Below, piece by piece: positions 29,993 to 42,069 of a DNA stretch of 64,000 nucleotides. How positions within the stretch are numbered: position 1 is the first letter of the stretch; every line of letters starts with the position of its first letter. Under the pieces are notes generated by a model. That model was not told the DNA's origin and searched no databases. It saw only the letters and a program-made list of their open reading frames with translations. This DNA is from Crossaster papposus (lineage: Eukaryota; Echinodermata; Asteroidea; Velatida; Solasteridae): the NCBI GenBank assembly GCA_037893245.1, contig JBAIAA010000011.1, positions 1 through 64,000 of the forward strand, written 5' to 3'. The position numbers were made by a program, and so were the translations under genes.

Positions 29993-31609
29993 TTAACGAA
30001 GTTGGCTGTAAAATGTAATATGGCGCTGAGCCAGACAAACGCACACATCAGCAATTAAGGAAAACATATCCCGACTGTTTCTGTACCTCCCTTGCAAAAT
30101 TCTATAAGTCTTCAGGTGCCGGATAGTGTGCTCGATGGAAACTCGATAAGATGCATGTTCCTTATTAAAAATCATCCGTCTGCCCCTCTCATCTTCATCT
30201 CCCCGAAGTTGGTGTGCCTTCCAAGGAGTCAGCAGTGGATCTTCGTTTGGATAGATTCCATCGGCCAGGAGGTAGGCGCCTCGGGGAAGATGCAGCGTCT
30301 TCTGGTGTCCAATATCCGGTAGCAGGCGAAACTGGGTGGCATCGTTGGTGTGTCCGAGGAAGCCAGACTGTAAATGAGCACCATTTATTTAAAATACAGT
30401 TAAAAGAAAAGTTGGATGCGGTGGAATCACAGTGAGCAGATGCCTGGTCAGGTTGAACTTGTTAAATCTGCTGTAAAATGTAGTTGGACAATTACTGATT
30501 ATGCACTGGAAGACAACGGTGGCATGGGTTATACACTGTTGCCCATAAAGTTGGAAGATAATATTTGTTTCTAATGATTAAAAGGCGTCGCACGAGGCAT
30601 AGTTAACTTCTGGGTCAAAATTGATTGGAAATTGTACAGCCACTGCTGAAAATGTGGATTTATTGCATACACCCTTTAAGCAGGAAATGGAAAACACATA
30701 TTTGTTTTCATTTTTAGCGCCAAACAAAGGGCCAGGTTACGTAATGGAATGGAATGTAATGGACTGGCATAAATATATTTCACCTGGGTAATTTTGACTC
30801 ATGTAATCACTGCGCCTGGTCAAAAGTGATTTATACTGACGTGTTTAAATATGAATAAACAGAGGAATGAGTCTAAAAACATATTCCAACTTTACGGGGA
30901 AGTGTACATTTATTTACTACCAGTAATGGTATACTCACATGCAAAAACCGAATATTTCCCTTTGAGTCGGCAATAATCTGTGTTTGAAGGCAATGACGAT
31001 GCTGGTGTCCGCTGTAATACAAGTGCTGATTTTCCTCTGGAATATACACTTCATGAAACGTGCCGTCGATGGTACCCACGTCATTAGGGAATGGCTCCCA
31101 CACAATTCGCATTTCATTCCACCCCGCTTCGTCTGGCCAGGCGATTCCACTGGTCAGTTTATTCCACAGAACCTCTGTGACAGACTTTGTTATCCTCAAC
31201 GCGGTGCTCTCACTGACATCAAACAAAACCGGAGCCAGATTAATGTCATTAGTAGTCGGTTCTGTTCATCTAGTAATGGGTTCCTTCCATTGCCCTCCCC
31301 CTCCTGAAGGTAAGTTTGTATGAACTCTGACAGCTGGCTAAAAAAGGCTACGGTCTCCCCAGTCTCTCGCCAAAAAGATCTAGGATGGTCCTGCAGAGTG
31401 CTGAAAACGTCCCTTCCTCGGAATTCAATTGTTGGCTGTGTAAATACCAGTTCGTTAAACCTTGGCGGTACAATGGGCACCATGGGTAAGCCCACTCCCA
31501 AGATTGAGTATAATTCAACGATTTCAGTTTCGAATTGTCCACAATATGGCGGCGGCAAAGTACTCATTTCGGCCGTACAAACAGCAGCAACTTTTCGCAG
31601 CATGTCCAT
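29993..31609 (-). pseudogene. PIF/Harbinger transposase (HARBI1-like), two coding exons, frameshifted
   Basis: Exon 1 runs from 31609 to 30939 on the - strand. Its N-terminal part reads to LLMTLIWLR. The sequence then continues in a different frame from about 31235 as LAPVLFDVSESTALRITK, so a small deletion has shifted the frame. The first catalytic Asp lies in VGTIDGTFHEV. The donor CAT|GTGAGT (intron 30938-30368) joins TTTACAG|TCTGGC in phase 0 to exon 2 (30367-29993). Exon 2 carries GFLGHTNDATQF, the second Asp in LLADGIYPNED and the Glu in SYRVSIEHTIRHLK. The order matches the DDE_Tnp_4 nuclease of Harbinger elements. The product would cut and paste the element, but this copy is presumably inactive. 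Confidence 0.88.
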
Positions 31610-31791
31610 TTTGCAACAAATTAAATGCAGTCAACAGCAGTGGTTAATTGTCGAAGGACGTTGTCTGTAATGCTGTGGAATGGAAAGGGCGTTTAACAAG
31701 TAAGACACACCCACACACATGTACACGTATATAAACCTTTTGTTAGAGCCCAGTAAGCGCCATCCAATCAGCATGCACATTGTGATACCTT

Positions 31792-31841
31792 ATCGGGTAC
31801 GTAACCTACGTATCCGTCCGTAGTAGTTTTGCAATCTCCCT
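31792..31841 (-). mobile_element. Outward-facing Harbinger terminal repeat (right end)
   Basis: The inverse of this stretch reads GGGAGATTGCAAAACTACTA followed by CGGACGGATACGTA, nearly identical to the termini at 28202 and 29428. It lies about 230 bp outside the transposase start and marks the right end of the autonomous copy. The matching left end is most likely 28202. Confidence 0.75.
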
Positions 31842-31844
31842 AGT

Positions 31845-33756
31845 GTCCCGGGTGAGGCGGGGAATTTGAACAATATGGACGCGCCCTTGTACTCCTGAAT
31901 AGCAAGCAATCGTGAAAATTATAATAGGCGCATGAGTCGTTCTCGATAACAAATCAAAACAAATTCTCTGCGGAGTCAGTATGTAACCATACTCTTTTAA
32001 ACTAGGTAAAATATTATTGAGCCTGGAATCTCCCTTTAATTCTTTCTAAGTCACTAGTTTGCAAATTATCCTCACCCAGCATAGGGCTAAATTCTCCACA
32101 ATCAATAGAACATTGGAATACCTAACAAATTATTAGGCTTTCAAAACTCAAATCTGAACCCAACAACCATGTTATCCAATGTAAAATATCCCGTAATGCT
32201 AGGTTTCCACTGTCGTGCGATCCGTTACGAACGCCACGATTGGCCATTCGTTGCTGATCGTGGAATTTTTGTTTTCTTTTCTGAAATTTCATGCTTGGAT
32301 ATACGACTTAATGCGATTCGATGCGTTCTAGTACGATTTGGTGCGCTGGGATGCGATAAAGTCACGATTGGTCAATTTCAGGTGACACGATCTGTCACGA
32401 TCTGATCTCCCGTTCAGATACGATCAGATTTTCCCGATCGAGTCCACGATTGGGTCCTGATCTGACACGATCAGCACGATCGGGGTCCCCGATTTGGGAC
32501 GATCTGGTACGTGCAGATACATTCCGATACGTTCCGATACATTCATCACGAACCGATGCGCCCTTTAAAAAGTGATTAATCACAGTGCACCATTTCAGGT
32601 CCGACAAATTGTCGCCATTTTGCCCGAATAAATTACTTTAGCATGCTTTACCGCACACCTAATGTTGATTTAATGTTTATTGCAATTGTAAACTCCGATT
32701 CAAGCGCTTTTGTAGAAGACACAACGACAATTGAATAGATAATTGAAAGCTATCAATTCATTTCTTTTCATGTTTAGAAAATTAATTTGTCATTTTTTTC
32801 CCAAACGACGAGGCAGGTAGTAGGCTGGTAATGGTTGCTTTTTTGTGAATTATCCCCCCCAAAAAAAAAAACACCAAATAAAATACTGATTTTGCACTCA
32901 TTTTGCGGTGCAGAATGAATGTGGTTATAAAAACCTAAAAAAGTACATGTACATTTGTAAACACAATTTACTTTCCTAAATTACGCAGGGAACCAGTCAC
33001 ATTAATGTAAACTTTACATAATTAAAAAAAATAAAAAAATAACCAGCTTAAACAACTGGATTTATCCAAAATCATATTCACTAGTAATGAGTCATTTTTT
33101 TAATTAATTATTTATTGGATAATAAGGTTTTACCATAAATAAAAGAACAGGAATCTTTTGAAAACTAAATCCACTTTCCAAAAGTGTAATTGGTCCATGT
33201 TTCAAGGTTTATACTATTCTCCTTAGTGATTTTTCCCTTATTAGTGACACCAGAAATGTAACTTTAAATATTGTAACTAGTGTGATTTACATCCAAAATT
33301 GCAATCTTCCATGATTTTCATCAAAAATTACTTATCGCTGAATAACACATTTCGCTTATCTAATTGTATTTGTTTATAGCCCAGGTTAAACTTCTCCACA
33401 ATTTTAGCCAATTATGCTTTGGCAGGGAACATTTATACCGTTTGCAACGAAGGAGCCCAGCCTAGCTGGCGTTGTTTGGTCATGATGCTGAGAGACATGA
33501 CCTTCTTTCGTTGTGTTAAACGATAACAACCATGGCAACAGCTAATCCATGAAGCCGTAGCGTGCCGGCCGTGAGTTCTACAAATATAATGGATGGATAA
33601 CGACAGACGGATAACGCGCCTTGACCAAGACTATTTTTTTGCATGAATTTTGGACTATAAAATACGGACTCTTTAGTATATATTGCGCACGCTTTAATTA
33701 GTGATGATCATGATATTTTTTGGGCAAGGAATGAACCTCTCGTTTGAAAATATGTG
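31845..33756. repeat. Non-coding; cluster of ACGAT(C/T) motifs at about 32195-32560
   Basis: Within about 370 bp many copies of ACGAT, CGATC and ATGCGATT occur on both strands, beginning after CTAGGTTTCCACTGTCGTGC. The dense alternating motifs can fold on each other. The region is bordered by AT-rich sequence with no recognised gene. It is probably a repeat element, but no clean terminal repeats were found. Confidence 0.45.
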
Positions 33757-33933
33757 ATAGCATTGCAGCAGTGGCAGCTTTTTGAGTGTCAGCATCGTTT
33801 TCGTTTTGTTTAAATGGTCGCCAATAATGCTTGTTACTACATAATTGATCCAGTAACAAACATATTGGCGGCCATTTTGAAGAATGACAACACCCAAAAA
33901 GCTGCCACCGCTTATTCTGCAATGCTATCACTC
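33757..33933. mobile_element. Palindromic MITE (hairpin)
   Basis: Left arm GATAGCATTGCAGCAGTGGC continues through GCTTTTTGAGTGTCA to TGGTCGCCAATAATG; the right arm is the inverse with a few differences and ends at GCAATGCTATC. The full length is 177 bp, with a short centre around ACATAATTGATCC. Confidence 0.75.
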
Positions 33934-34247
33934 ATTTTCCAACTCTAGATGAGCATACCTTGCCAAAAATCGTTATGAGAATTACTCTTCTCGGTCATTT
34001 GATACCGGTGGCACAATTTGTTAATATCATTGGTATATTTTTCTTTGCATTCTTACGTAAGTGCTGGCATCATGTCATCAAATCTGCTTCATTGGATCGA
34101 AGTACAACCTGCAGTCTGGTACCCCACCCCGTTGGTTCCTACCGTACAACAATCCATGCGAATGCACCGCTGTGCGTCTCGGCGGGATGCGAATCCCTGT
34201 TTCGTCATACCAGCAAGAGGCGCCGCACTACCTGGACAAGCTTCTTA

Positions 34248-34480
34248 CCGGCGACCACGGCGAGCCCGGCGACCACGGCGAGCCCGGCGACCACGGCGAG
34301 CCCGGCGACCACGGCGAGCCCGGCGACCACGGCGAGCCCGGCGACCACGGCGAGCCCGGCGACCACGGCGAGCCCGGCGATCTCGGAGAGCCCGGCGACC
34401 ACGGCGAGCCCGGCGACCACGGCGAGTCCGGCGACCACTGCGAGTTCGGCGACCTCTTTCCGTCCGGCGGTCCCTTCACG
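34248..34480 (+). repeat. 18-bp GC-rich minisatellite encoding collagen-like triplets
   Basis: About 13 units of the 18-mer CGACCACGGCGAGCCCGG, perfect for the first seven and then decaying (GATCTCGGAGAG, CACTGCGAGTTC). Because 18 is a multiple of three, all frames stay open. One + frame reads (GDHGEP)n, a Gly-X-Y pattern, while the others read SPATTA or RRARRP repeats. It lies in the F5/8C intron 1, about 340 bp before exon 2. Coding use is not supported by splice sites. Confidence 0.8.
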
Positions 34481-34816
34481 TCCAGCGACCCCTGATAGTC
34501 CTGCGACCCCTGATAGTCCAGCGATCAGTACGATGTTATCTACTACAACTTAAGGGAACAAATACTATTCTTTTGTTGGACAAACTACAGCATTATGACC
34601 ACGTTTCAGGTCCGAGTACATGTTGCCATGATACTCACGCTTCCCGTTGCATGCGCAGATCTAACTTTGAGCGTAGAGTAGGGTAGTGTACATGGGGTGT
34701 TGAGTGCGGTGTGGGGTGGGGTTCAATGTGGGTTGGAGTGGAAGGGGGAAGAGAGAGGGGAGACGGGGGGAATTTACATTTATACACCGATATAGTTTTA
34801 TTTTCTTTCTTGGCAG

Positions 34817-36196
34817 CAACAGCTGTGTGTCCGAACCCAGAGTCAGGTGTTAATTATCTCGCTAACGTAATGTCACGTGATTATTCTCTCTCTCTCTGAA
34901 ACCCCACCCAAATCAAAGATCTCTCTAGTCCCATTGCCTTTAATTTGACACCATTATTTGCTGTTGCGATGCTTGTAGTTTGCAAGATTTTGTAATTTTG
35001 TTATGAGTATTTGAATATTAAAAAATCCAAAAACTAAAGCAAACATTTCCGTTTTCCATCTTGCGTAGAATGCGGGATGGAGGATAGAGGTATCCCCGAT
35101 ATCGCCATCACGGCGTCAAGTCGGTACAGTGAGGTCTCTCGCAGTCAGTATTACTGCCAAGCGAGTCACGGTCGGCTGAACTACCCGGGAACCAGCGACG
35201 GTGCCGTCGTCGGGGGTTGGTGTCCAGCCATCAAGGACGTCGGCGAGTGGTTACAGGTGGATCTTGGCTGGCTGCTGCAAGTTGAAGGAGTCATCATTCA
35301 AGGCAGCGTTGACCCTATGGGGAAATTGTTTGAGCGGGTGACGATGTACCAGGTTCGGTACAGAGATGACCAAACCACGTGGCAGTATGTGGTGCAGTCA
35401 CGTGACGCTGGTGCGCAGGTAAGTAATCATTACCTTTTGGTCCCCAAATCCCTGTACTGCATGTCGGTGCGTTTTACATAAATTTGGTTAAGAGATAACA
35501 TCAGAGGTCACATATTTTAAAGGCGATCTGACTCTTTAAGCAAATTGTATGTAAAACACGGTGTGTTCGCATACTGCCGGGCACGTTTGAATACAGATGT
35601 AAACACATGACGTCAGAGGGCACATCGTCTATAACGACGACCGCCTTATACTGCATGTAGTCTACGTTTCTTGAAAGACAAGCGCGTGAATCAAAAGTTT
35701 CTCCTAAAGTCTCTTACGTTCTCGAGGTCAACTTACATCCTCTATAGTGCAGTGCCCATTTTATTAAAACGTCCAGCAGTGCGTGGCGGCTATACTGCCA
35801 TGTTTTCGGGTGTGGTATTGCTGCTTTTTTCAAGCCTTTTTGAGAACCGCTCATCCAGACAACTTTAAACTTGACGCTGCACGTTCTTGGGTCCTTTGAT
35901 CAATACACTTCTCAACTTCATACAAAATCGCCCGGTTCTGAAGATAATCGAATTACAGACAGATATACAGCCCGACAGAGAGATTCCTGGAATTATAGAT
36001 CATTACGTCAATGAATGACCAAACTCGATATTGAATCTTTTTTCCGCAGACTTTTCCAGGCAACATCGATCAAACCACACCTGTCACCAGTCTGTTTGAC
36101 CAGCCAATCAGAGCGCGCTTTATCCGCATCGTACCGACTGCGTACAACGAGTGGCCGTCGATGCGTATGGAACTCATCGGCTGCAAAAGTGTTTAA
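34817..36196 (+). CDS. Secreted F5/8 type C (discoidin) domain protein, exons 2-4
   Basis: Exon 2 (34817-34846, only 30 nt) follows TTCTTGGCAG and ends TCAG|GTGTTA. Exon 3 (35069-35418) follows TTGCGTAG and ends CGCAG|GTAAGT. Exon 4 (36050-36196) follows TTTTTTCCGCAG and ends in TAA. With exon 1 the total is 573 nt, or 190 residues, with all phases matching. Exons 3-4 encode one F5/8C domain of about 160 residues. It begins CGMEDRGIPDIAITASS (Cys27), then GGWCPAIKDVGEWLQVDLG, and ends ARFIRIVPTAYNEW and MRMELIGC (Cys187). The two terminal cysteines normally form a disulfide. F5/8C domains bind lipids, glycans or matrix outside the cell. With one domain and no other module this resembles small secreted discoidin-like lectins; the ligand is unknown. 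Confidence 0.82.
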
Positions 36197-36361
36197 AACG
36201 GTATTTCGCAAAAAACACTCAGTCCAACGTGTACCGTATACGTACGTGTTTTCCCACAAAATATTCCCCTGACCGCCCCACTAGTTAGTGGGACATTACG
36301 CACATGGAGCAAAGAATTGTTCCAAGAAAACAAATTGTTGATATTTTTACATGTTACGCTA

Positions 36362-36660
36362 ATAATAATAATGTATTTATTTGTATAGCGCAAATTCTAT
36401 ACAAAATATATTCAAATGCGTTTTACAGAAAATCCTTAAAATACACAAACAATAAAAGTTAAAGTTAAAATAATCGATCAAGTAAAAATACAAAATACAG
36501 TAATTAATTTTCAAGTTAAGTTAAAACACGATGTCGGAAACCCATACACAGACGCACAATAATGAAAACCCTGAGCCCTCACCCCACCAACAGCAGTATT
36601 AAAGTATCAGTAAAATGCTAATTTAAACAAATGAGTTTTCAACGCAAAAGGCTGGAGGAG
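36362..36660 (-). mobile_element. L2/CR1-like LINE 3' end fragment
   Basis: Read on the - strand it ends with GCGCTATACAAATAAATAC followed by (ATT)n, the kind of 3' tail also seen on the LINE at 50582-54365. The upstream part contains CTCCTCCAGCCTTTTGCG and sequence encoding the end of such an RT protein. It is heavily decayed and lies 3' of the F5/8C gene. Confidence 0.55.
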
Positions 36661-37895
36661 TTCCCGGCAAAAGATCGTTAGCATGTGAATAACCTTATAA
36701 TATAGTAAGTACTATTTTGAAGAAACTAAATCCACGGCCTATTGTTCGAATTATAGTCACACATTTCACTAGTTGAAATGTCAGCCTTTTGTGATTTGTA
36801 ATTTAGAAATGTAGCAGCACAAAGTCCTTCAAACTTCATCCCAAATAGTTAGTGAAACCAGGATTTGGAAAACCTGAATAGTTGTGATATAGAAATGAAG
36901 TCTGAATAAAATTTAAAGAAAATTGAATTAGAAAAGTGAGCTAGTTTCCTGTGTTTCCTCGTGAGGACACCAGTAACTCATTATCCCCACCCCAGTTGGC
37001 TGGCACATAGACCCCGTCACTTATATTTATGCATAACATAAACTCTATAGGAAAATGTCTAAGGGTGGTTTATACTTATACCGGTTTGTACGCGAATGTC
37101 ATTGCAAAGCGAATTCGTTAAAGGTAGGATATACCATTGGTCATTGCTTGAATTATCATGAATGGGTAGATTTGGGGGGGTTATATTTTATAGTAAATAT
37201 CGTTTAACTGACCTGTCCGAAGTTTTACAATCATGAATGCTGAGAAACTGAGCAAGAAAAACGACGTTCGTTTGACGTTCGACGTTCGCGTTAGGCAGTG
37301 GTTCTTATGTTGCTCTTGTTTTTTCGCGATCGCCTTCCGGAAAATTCAATTACAGGTAATCTAGCGCAATCCTTATGCTGGATGCCTACAATCATCATTT
37401 ACTTTCAAATAGGTAAGATATTTCCTCATAACACGATAGTAAACAAAATCAATATCTGCAAATGGTGTATCCTACCTTTAAGGCAACGGGGAACGTCACA
37501 AGAAAACTTTAATTATAGACGGCATGAAATTCGCTTCGCATTCGTTTTCGCGTGAAATATTATGAACCAGCTTATTCTTTGATTTGTACTTGCCCCTATT
37601 AAGATACCGATTTATATTGAATGACGGATGACAAAATTAGTTTGATAAAAGCGTGTGAGATCTGTCTTTGGACGAAATTGCATCTGAGAGTTCGTGAATT
37701 TGAATTTAAAAAAATGTTTTTAAATAGTTGGAAACACCTAAGTATAAACAAATAGGATAAACAAAACATCAAAAAGGCAAAAAGGAAAGCATCAAGATAA
37801 TAAAAAGTTAAAATATATTTATAGATATAATCCAACCAAACAAAACAAAATTTCAAACAATAATTCAGTAAAAGAGGATAAGAAGAAAATCATTA
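36661..37895. other. Intergenic, no gene recognised
   Basis: AT-rich. An 85-codon + frame (37298-37555) has no domain. A short inverted pair, CATACCTTT/AAAGGTAGGATATACCAT and ATGGTGTATCCTACCTTTA at about 37119-37138 and 37456-37481, suggests a decayed TIR element between them. Confidence 0.4.
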
Positions 37896-39745
37896 TTTAC
37901 TTTACTTTACTTTATTTCACCTCATGGTATATATCCATTCAGAAATACATGTGTACATACAATTATGGTAAATACTTTTATAAAGAAAAACTAATTAATA
38001 ATAAATAGTTAGTTTACCAAGAGATACAGGGGACCAGCAAAAAGCAGAGCTTGTCGAGTGCGGGTCCACTGAACAAAAACAAACAAACAATAACATAAAC
38101 AGCAAGGTACATATACAACAAGAAACAATAAACAGAAAGCGACTCTATAACGAGTGTGGATTAATGTAAAGGTAAAGGTAGGCCCTAAGTGGTTACATAA
38201 TTTAGTTAATAGATAGAGGCTTACATGATGTAAAGGAAATTGGTAACAAATGATACAATGTATATAAATGGGCCTTAAAGCAGTATTAAAAGCCGAGTAT
38301 TAAAGGATTGTAAAACAGTATTAAACTAGATTTGTTTGTACAGGAATCATGTTTTGTTTTTTAGACAATGATACGATTAAAGAAAATGGCATTAAAGACA
38401 AATGGCAATAAAGAAAAATGGCATGCTTAAAACAGTTGAACAGACAACAAATAAGTAAACTGAAATTAACTGACAATAAAACAATGAATTTAACAAATGG
38501 CATGCTTAAAACAGTTGCAAAAGTAAACTGAAATCGAATGACAAAGAGCAATGATTTTAGCAAATGAACTAAAAATAATATTAAACTGCAATACATGCTT
38601 GTACAAGGCTCATAATTGAAAGCAGGGAGATAATATGAAGAAAAAGAAAGACATACATAAACTATAACTTAAATAAAACAAATCTTCAACAGGATACAAT
38701 GGGACTCATAAACATTAATATTTGTTGAAAATGTATTGTTTGAACTTAGTTTTGAATGTAGCAATGGATGGCGACTTTTTGATAGAGTTTGCAAGGGAAG
38801 ACAAACATTTAGGGCCCTCAAATGTAACGCTTTTCTTCGCAAAGGAGGTCCTTACTGATGGCAAATGAAAGTCATTGGTCTGTCTAGTTGAATGGGTATG
38901 TAAAACTGTTTGTGTAAAACATCGATGAAATTTCTGGAAGATCATGTTTTGTTAGCTGGAACATATAAATACCAAGTTGATAATAATATATATCATTGAT
39001 CTTCATTTTCTTATTTTGTACAAAACGTGGGTCTGTATGGGCAAGGTAGCTAGTAATATGGCTAATGATTCGTAACGCTTTTTTGGGGGTAATATTAATA
39101 GTCGGTTAATCGATTTTTGAGAAGAATTTCCCCAAGCTAAAATTCCATAGTTAATGTAAGGCAAAATTAAGGTGTTGTACAGAGATAGGAGAATATAATT
39201 TTTGAGGGACAAACAAATTAATTCTATTGAGTACGCCGATATTTCTCGAAACAAATTTACACAAGTAATCAATATGTGTGTTCCATGATAATTTGTTGCC
39301 AATATAAAAAAAAAAAATTGTGTACATTCTGTCACAATAATCTTGTTTTTATCAATAAGAATATCCATTGGTAATGATTGTAAAAATTTACTAAACAACA
39401 TACAATTTGTCTTTGTTTATATTTAGCGAAAGTTTGTTGGCTTTTACCCTGTCTGATACCAATACAAGGTCAGAATTTACGGTATCGATCAATTCATTAA
39501 TGTTTTTAATGCTATAGAACAAATTGGAGTCATCAGCAAAAAAATAAAATACACGATAAACGCTGGGAGACATTCACAAAAACATTTGTATATACATGTA
39601 TGAGAAATAACAGTGGTCCAAGAATAGATCCTTGAGGGACTCCACAGAATAGGGCTTGTATATTTGTGGGGGAACCATTAACTGATACATATTGATTTTT
39701 ATTTGAGCGGCAACTTATTAAATTTCAGCTAAAAAGATATCTAAT
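37896..39745 (-). mobile_element. CR1/Jockey-like LINE fragment
   Basis: On the - strand RT remains include CGVPQGSILGPLLFLI (about 39690-39630), the catalytic FADDSNLFYSIKNINELID (39391-39573), then YINYGILAWGNSS within 39003-39401, and a C-terminal RTSFAKKSVTFEGPKCLSS segment (38715-38945). Frameshifts separate these parts. The long AT-rich 3' part ends in a (TAAAG)n tail at about 37896-37915. It is related to the + strand LINE at 50160/54366-55507, which shares FADDSNL and NKLSLNI. Confidence 0.75.
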
Positions 39746-40269
39746 AAATTTGGATAGTGGCCCAAACTGCCTCTGTGAGGTTCTGGTCATTTATCGGAGA
39801 ATAATACAACTTGATAAACCCAGTAGCGATACATGTAGTTTTTGGAAATTGCATAATAATACAATACAATGGTTTTTCATTGTATTTCCTTATATTTATA
39901 TTTTCAAAAATAGTAGTACAATTGTTCGTACCTATTTTGTTTAAAAGAGGTATTTATGAATGTTAACCTAATTCGTTGGTCAAAGTCGTTGTTGATTATT
40001 CTAGCAAATGTATAGTCTTCTGCGAGGTTTTCTGTTCACATGGTTTTTCAAGTCTCGGCCTCGTTTCTGAATCGGCTACAATTTTAAGATCTTTAATTTG
40101 AGAATACTCAATAATTATAAGGTCAATGTTCTACCCTCGAGAAACATATACCTATATAATGACGAGGTCCAAGCTTTAGCGAATGTACATTTCATTCAAG
40201 TGGAGAGATGTAGTACATATGAAAATGAACCCGGGATTTGGAAAACCTCAGTGATCGTGATGTAGATTA
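39746..40269. other. Intergenic, no gene recognised
   Basis: Sequence between the LINE fragment and the 41-bp inverted repeat that borders the Ngaro-like element. No motif recognised. Confidence 0.4.
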
Positions 40270-40310
40270 TAGTCTTGGTTGCAAGACGTCTTATTTGCGG
40301 TATGCAGCGC

Positions 40311-40786
40311 CATTATCATGTCTCCGCACTTTACGGTAAACCCAATAATAATGTCCAGACTACCAGTGCACCGATCGCGAAATTAAAACGCATCCCATCA
40401 TGTTCTAGTTATTTTCCAAAATAACACAAACCCGATAATGGCGATGCCAACATTATCATGTCTCCGCACTTTACGGTAAACCCAATAATAATGTCCAGAC
40501 TACCAGTATACCGATCGCAAAATTAAAACGCATCACCATCATGTTCTAGTTATTTACCCAAATAACATAGAACCCGATAACAGTGATAACGCTATAGCAA
40601 AACTAAAAACGTACCGTTAACACAGCCGCCTCAACACAGCTGTAAATTACCATTAAGGTTAAACATGAAGCCGCAAACATTTATCATTACATTTGGTCTT
40701 AAAATTCGTATACTTGGCATGGCTTAAGTTGGTGTAAAGTTAGGTTATTGGGGCCTAAGACGGCGTTCCGAGTGCAATTCCGCCAA
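40311..40786 (-). repeat. Split direct repeat B2 (element 3' end)
   Basis: 476 bp matching 41594-42069 at a constant offset of 1283. The visible mismatch is at 40771 (G versus A). Internally it contains two tandem units of about 141 bp, each starting CATTATCATGTCTCCGCACT. Confidence 0.9.
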
Positions 40787-40997
40787 GGACTCAATTCAGG
40801 GAAGGGCGAAAAACTCCTGCAAAACCTCTAGACTTGCTTCGACACTCTTAAAGAGGAAAACAGGAGGAAATTCCCCTCCGGCTCCTAACGGCAACCGAGT
40901 ATTGTGTAACTCCAGAATTGGGTCCTAATGGCAGATAAACTACAAGTAATTAAACTTATTTATTAAACAGGTGGCAGTACAGGGGGTAGGCGGCGGG

Positions 40998-41276
40998 CTT
41001 CGAAGTTAATACAAGAACCTATATCTACTCTGCTGAATAGCAAACAAACGACCTCCTGGCTTAAACTGCTGTGACAAAGTGATCGCTGACCAGTTGTCAA
41101 GATTATGGCGGTATACCAGGCCTTGTCTGTTTTAACCACAGGGCCATAAAAATAGCGTCCCCATTCCCCAGTGACCTCCATGTGGCGTGGGAAATGGACA
41201 TTGGTCTAGATCCCGGCATACCAATCTGTCTCGAGGTTAATAAATTCTTTGAAGCCTTAATTGGCTTAAAAGTGAT
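40998..41276 (-). repeat. Split direct repeat A2
   Basis: 279 bp identical, as far as I can read, to 45488-45766. It lies between B1 and B2, as expected for the internal A copy. Confidence 0.9.
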
Positions 41277-41593
41277 TATTACCCCATTCGACAGGACACA
41301 TGACAAAATAGCCTAAGGAGTTCAATTTCTCGTTGTATCGTAAGGCCGAAGCAGTTTAATGCCAGGTTGATCTCACAACTTATTATTATTTCCAACTAAC
41401 AGTATTTTACAATAGCATATTACCTAGTATATAAGTTTGCTTCCGATCGGTGCGCGAGTATCACTCTCATGTTTCAGTTATTTACCAAAATACCATAAAA
41501 CCAATAACAGGATGCCAACAATAATTAAAACGCATCACCATCATGTTCTTGTTATTTACCGAAATAACGCAAACCCGATAATGGCGATGCCAA

Positions 41594-42069
41594 CATTATC
41601 ATGTCTCCGCACTTTACGGTAAACCCAATAATAATGTCCAGACTACCAGTGCACCGATCGCGAAATTAAAACGCATCCCATCATGTTCTAGTTATTTTCC
41701 AAAATAACACAAACCCGATAATGGCGATGCCAACATTATCATGTCTCCGCACTTTACGGTAAACCCAATAATAATGTCCAGACTACCAGTATACCGATCG
41801 CAAAATTAAAACGCATCACCATCATGTTCTAGTTATTTACCCAAATAACATAGAACCCGATAACAGTGATAACGCTATAGCAAAACTAAAAACGTACCGT
41901 TAACACAGCCGCCTCAACACAGCTGTAAATTACCATTAAGGTTAAACATGAAGCCGCAAACATTTATCATTACATTTGGTCTTAAAATTCGTATACTTGG
42001 CATGGCTTAAGTTGGTGTAAAGTTAGGTTATTGGGGCCTAAGACGGCGTTCCGAATGCAATTCCGCCAA
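41594..42069 (-). repeat. Split direct repeat B1
   Basis: 476 bp matching B2. A further, diverged copy of the internal 141-bp unit sits just outside it (about 41455-41593). Confidence 0.9.

Noticed and set aside
34248-34480. CRISPR array
   Set aside because: Contiguous tandem repeat without spacers, in a eukaryotic intron.
34018-34686. 222-codon Arg/Pro-rich and 197-codon Thr/Ala-rich proteins
   Set aside because: Products of the 18-bp minisatellite being open in all frames.
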